Shown here: positions 61,801 through 64,000 of the stretch, one piece after another
Position numbering within the stretch: the first letter of the stretch is position 1
How the letters are laid out: each line of letters opens with the position of its first letter
NCBI RefSeq assembly: GCF_009870125.1
Contig: NC_046681.1
Span: forward strand, 23,511,001 to 23,575,000
Source: Drosophila pseudoobscura
Lineage: Eukaryota > Arthropoda > Insecta > Diptera > Drosophilidae
Length of the DNA stretch: 64,000 bases
Reading direction: 5' to 3'
Position numbers and translations under genes: made by a program
The notes under the pieces: generated by a model
Database searches by the model: none
What the model was told of the DNA's origin: nothing
Seen by the model: the letters and a program-made list of their open reading frames with translations, nothing else

Positions 61801-63642
61801 ATAGGGTTTTTTACAGATTTATTGGAAATGTTTTTGAACATTAGCAGAAGACGCTATCGAGCAGCAGATACCATCGATACCTTCTCTGATCAGTGGTGCA
61901 CAGGCGCAGTGTTGCTTTGAGATCGATAACTGATATCGTGGCAGTCAGTTTGAACATCATTTCATTTATTTAACATAATCAATGCTACATTAGTTCTAGA
62001 AATTTGGTTCTATCCGTGTTAGTAGTCATATTTATTCTCCATCTCTTTCTAAATCTAAATATATCCCAAAACTAAATTAGTTTTTAAGCCAAAAACCAGA
62101 ACTAAATATACACACATATAGATGTAAACGAGATAAGCCAACAAACTCAATATCAAAACTAATTCCCCGTCCCCCCTACCCCTCTCCACTGTACAGCCAA
62201 CTGTTTTCTGGCCTTCAGAGAGGAGAGAGGAGTGCAAAAAGTCCCTTGACAAAGCTAAAATTTAATTAGCTGCCCAGCAAGTGGCGTTTACAAATGAAAT
62301 TACACACACACACACAATCACAGAGGAGTATGCATGCTCCCCCTCTGTCCCCCCATCCTCGCAATGGTTTAACATTTAGCCACTTGGCGCGAAAAGGGAA
62401 ATAAAATACACGACAATCCAACAAAAAAACAAAAGAGTGGAAAAAGCATGGAACTTGCATCGAAACATGACCCATGATACCCCTTTCCGGTACTCCCCCC
62501 ACACCCCTCTGCCATTTTGTTGCCTTTGCAGAAAATTGCATTGCTCTGTAGCTCCCTCTAGCGGCCCGAACCCGCTGTTGCTTTTGTAATCCTCGCAGGA
62601 GCTTCACAATAAACACGAAAATATAATTTGCAACGTTTTTGCAGGCGACGCGCTTCCGCTGCCAAAGAGAAAAGTTGCAATGAGTTTTAGACAATAGATG
62701 GTACAGTGGGGTGTCGCTAAAGAGCACCAGCTGGGGGACAGGGGAAAAGAAAGCTGAATTTATTAGTTAAGAAAGTGGTTCCAGCCGAAATCCATTGGGA
62801 AATCGGGTTACTATACATAAACCATCAATAGAAGGGAGCTATGACTTATGGGATTTAGGAATTATATTTATCATCAATCAATCAAGCATCAATTTTGAAT
62901 CTAAGGCTTAGAAAGTACACCTTTCTATTACATTTTCCCCTCTCTATATGCCCCTCTAGCTACCGCCAGTGCAAGCCCTTTCTGTGGGCCTTCACTGTAC
63001 TAGGGACTGCGGACTGGTTGGGCTTTGAATCAACGGTTCCCCACGCAAGTAACACTAATTACCTGGAACTAAATATGGCGCCGGATTTGGTGGCGGCAGC
63101 CAATACGTTGCCGTTATCGCCGGATACAACTGATGGCCATTTGTGGTCATGTTTGTGGACATCGTTGGCGGGTGCTGCTGGTTTTGGTTGGGGTTCGGGC
63201 TCTGATGGGGATGGCCATGGCCATAGGGATGGTGCTGGTGCTGCTGCTGGTGGTGGTGATGCGGTGGCGAGGGCGAGTGCTGCGGATGATGCTGCGGCGA
63301 GGAGCCCGTGGAGGAGCTCAGTTTGTTGTAGCCACTGCCACTGCCACTGCCACTGCCGCCGCTGCCACTGCCGCTGCCGCTGCTGATGATGATGTTGTTG
63401 TTGTTGCTCTGGGGGGGCGATGGAGATGATCCTGGATTTGTTTTGCCCGATATAGTGCCCAGGCCCAGGCCCATGCCCAGGCCATTTCCATTTCCATTTC
63501 CGTTTCCGTTGATATTGTTCGCTGCAATGATGCTGCCGTTGCTGCTGCTGCTGCTATTGTTGTTGTTGTTGTTGTTGGCGGTATTTGGATTGTTGTTGTT
63601 GTTTAAGGAATTGCTGCATTCCATGATATTTGGATTTTTCAT
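37812..63642 (-). CDS. bru2: Bruno/CELF RNA-binding protein (probably bru2), isoform with RRM2 and RRM3
   Basis: Minus-strand coding exons: 63642-63063, 49075-48897, 45853-45349, 41399-40767, 38300-38148 and 38083-37812. All phases agree, giving 773 aa. Exon 1 is Asn/Ser/Gly/His/Gln-rich and begins [11 protein letters not shown]. Exon 2 carries RRM2 with RNP2-type KLFVGML and RNP1-type KGCAFVTF. Exon 3 finishes it ([30 protein letters not shown]) and enters an Ala-rich linker. Exon 4 is low-complexity (Ala, Gly, His, Gln, Asn). Exon 5 ends KQIEG and exon 6 holds RRM3 ([15 protein letters not shown]), ending AAKPY. CELF proteins bind UG-rich RNA and control splicing and translation. The linker of about 400 residues is longer than I expect for Bru1 (aret), hence bru2, but bru1 is not excluded. 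No RRM1 exon was found between 49076 and 63062; RRM1-containing isoforms probably start right of the window. Confidence 0.82.
38301..40766 (-). other. bru2 intron between the linker exons
   Basis: Acceptor GATTCCAG ends at 38301 and donor GTAAGT lies at 40765-40766. The interior is T-rich with scattered simple repeats and a short TA-rich run near 38485. No further exon is recognised. Confidence 0.6.
41400..45348 (-). other. bru2 intron 3
   Basis: Donor GTGAGT at 45347-45348 and acceptor AAAATCAG ending at 41400. The stretch 41400-42350 is extremely AT-rich. A CCCAG pentamer array lies at about 43529-43573 and CTG runs near 44213. No extra coding exon is recognised. Confidence 0.6.
43529..43573. 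repeat. CCCAG pentanucleotide repeat
   Basis: About eight tandem CCCAG units with CCCTG interruptions, intronic in bru2. Confidence 0.85.
45854..48896 (-). other. bru2 intron 2, splitting RRM2
   Basis: Donor GTGAGT directly follows the codons for GAIK of RRM2; acceptor CCTTTTTCCAG lies at 45854-45864. It contains CA/GT-rich and CTG-rich stretches (about 47860-48520) that create long but low-complexity ORFs on both strands. No gene is recognised. Confidence 0.6.
55980..56190. promoter_or_regulatory. GAGA-rich island with GCAAATGCG repeats in the bru2 intron
   Basis: The segment contains a GAGAGAGAGAG run (about 56005-56016), further GAGAG/CTCTC motifs, GCGCTCTCACTC (about 56125-56136) and three forward or inverted copies of GCAAATGCG/CGCATTTGC within 70 bp. 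The following 250 bp is A-rich with C/G-bearing words, as in fly 5' UTRs on the plus strand. It looks like an enhancer or an internal or antisense promoter rather than plain intron. Confidence 0.35.
56780..56935. mobile_element. DINE-1/SAR-type Helitron fragment (probable)
   Basis: The words GTCTGCCTGTCCGTC, GAGATCTCAGAAACTATAA and the following degenerate tail resemble the widespread Drosophila DINE-1 non-autonomous Helitron family, as I remember it. No ends were defined and the copy appears decayed. Confidence 0.4.
61505..61783 (-). mobile_element. Relic of a LINE reverse transcriptase (probable)
   Basis: A minus-strand open stretch of about 92 codons has the pattern ITFNG-x-x-AQEIKP followed by LGVVLDNSL and a Trp-Ser-Ser segment. 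This resembles the thumb-adjacent region of non-LTR retrotransposon reverse transcriptases, where an ILNG...VKNLGVxLDxxLxW motif is typical. No flanking catalytic motif or full ORF is seen, so this would be a short decayed remnant inside the bru2 intron. Similarity is by eye only. Confidence 0.4.
61855..61938. promoter_or_regulatory. Cluster of four CGATA boxes (BEAF-32/DREF-like)
   Basis: TATCG at 61855-61859 and 61934-61938 and CGATA at 61875-61879 and 61924-61928 fall within 84 bp; two sit in ATCGATA contexts. Such clusters are bound by the boundary factor BEAF-32 and overlap the DREF site in Drosophila. No gene start is apparent here. Confidence 0.35.
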
Positions 63643-64000
63643 ATTATTTATTGGCCGCTAGATGGCGCCACGACAGTGAGCACACGTTAAAAAATTCAAA
63701 AGCGAAATTTTATTTGTTTTTAGTTTGTTTTATGGGCCTCCTGGGCTATATTAAAAACTACAAAAACCAATATTTATTTTATTTTATTTTCGTTTATTGG
63801 GAGGGGTGGGCGCGGTGCGGGGTGCGGGGGGCAAGGGCCATTAAAATGCCACAATTATTCACTTGTGGATAATTTGAATTTTATTTGCAATCCACACACA
63901 AAAGCCATTTGATATTTTCACTCTTCTTTTTTTGCAAGCGATTTGCACGGCGTTTTTATGGTCCTGCCATTTTCGTATAACTAATTAATTTGCCATATTC
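63643..64000 (-). other. Upstream region or 5' UTR of the Asn-rich bru2 exon
   Basis: Sequence preceding the ATG at 63642 is AT-rich with no in-frame stop for at least several codons. It includes a G-rich patch (about 63798-63835). It probably contains the 5' UTR and perhaps the promoter of this bru2 isoform, but no TATA or Initiator stands out. Confidence 0.4.

Larger units (their letters stand above)
49076..63062 (-). other. Large bru2 intron 1
   Basis: A 14 kb intron with donor CCAG|GTAATT at 63062 and acceptor TTTACAG at 49076-49082. I scanned it for RRM1 motifs and found none. Inside are CA repeats (about 49590-49612), CT repeats (about 52238-52268), a cryptic minus-strand exon-like segment (53137-53246), a GAGA/CTCTC-rich island (about 55980-56190), a Helitron-like fragment (about 56780-56935), a LINE-like relic (61505-61783) and a CGATA cluster (61855-61938). 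Confidence 0.6.

Overview
The window looks like nuclear DNA of a Drosophila species. Coding exons are short and flanked by GT-AG introns. Simple repeats (CA, GA, CAG, poly-G) are dense. Core-promoter motifs are of fly type: TATA plus Initiator, M1BP/Motif 1, GAGA and CGATA boxes. The recognisable genes (HSBP1, Fam92, icarapin-like, Pkd2 and a Bruno/CELF gene) fit Muller element B around the D. melanogaster 33D-E interval. The repeat-rich introns would suit an obscura-group fly, but that is inference. All gene models were built by hand from splice-site phase and protein-family similarity; no database search was run.

Layout. 1-82 (-): first codons of a gene running off the left edge, possibly KRR1/dribble. 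704-1055 (+): HSBP1, 2 exons, 88 aa. 1429-3144 (-): Fam92/CIBAR, 6 exons, 421 aa, with three possible C-termini; it converges on HSBP1. 4853-5046 (+): a TATA/Initiator promoter with a short coding first exon. 7168-23219 (+): icarapin-like secreted protein, 4 exons, 244 aa, with a 12.8 kb first intron. 27485-28147 (+): an acidic coding exon that is either the last exon of a 463 aa icarapin isoform or a separate gene with its own TATA promoter. 32053-35990 (-): Pkd2 (TRPP channel), 8 exons, 1033 aa. 37812-63642 (-): a Bruno/CELF RNA-binding gene, most likely bru2, filling the rest of the window. Its exons encode RRM2, a long Ala/Gln/Asn-rich linker and RRM3, plus a distant Asn-rich first exon; I could find no RRM1 exon.

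The genes do not form a pathway. HSBP1 and Fam92 are small housekeeping or ciliary genes packed tail to tail and appear to use Motif 1 promoters. Icarapin, Pkd2 and bru2 are long-intron genes. Fam92 (ciliary transition zone) and Pkd2 (sperm flagellum channel) are both cilium-linked but separated by about 29 kb. The non-coding remainder holds microsatellites, a poly-G tract, diverged 24-bp repeats, a Helitron-like fragment and a probable LINE reverse-transcriptase relic. I saw no tRNA, rRNA, CRISPR or intact transposon. The most useful results are phase-consistent full gene models and several predicted alternative isoforms that can be tested with RNA-seq.
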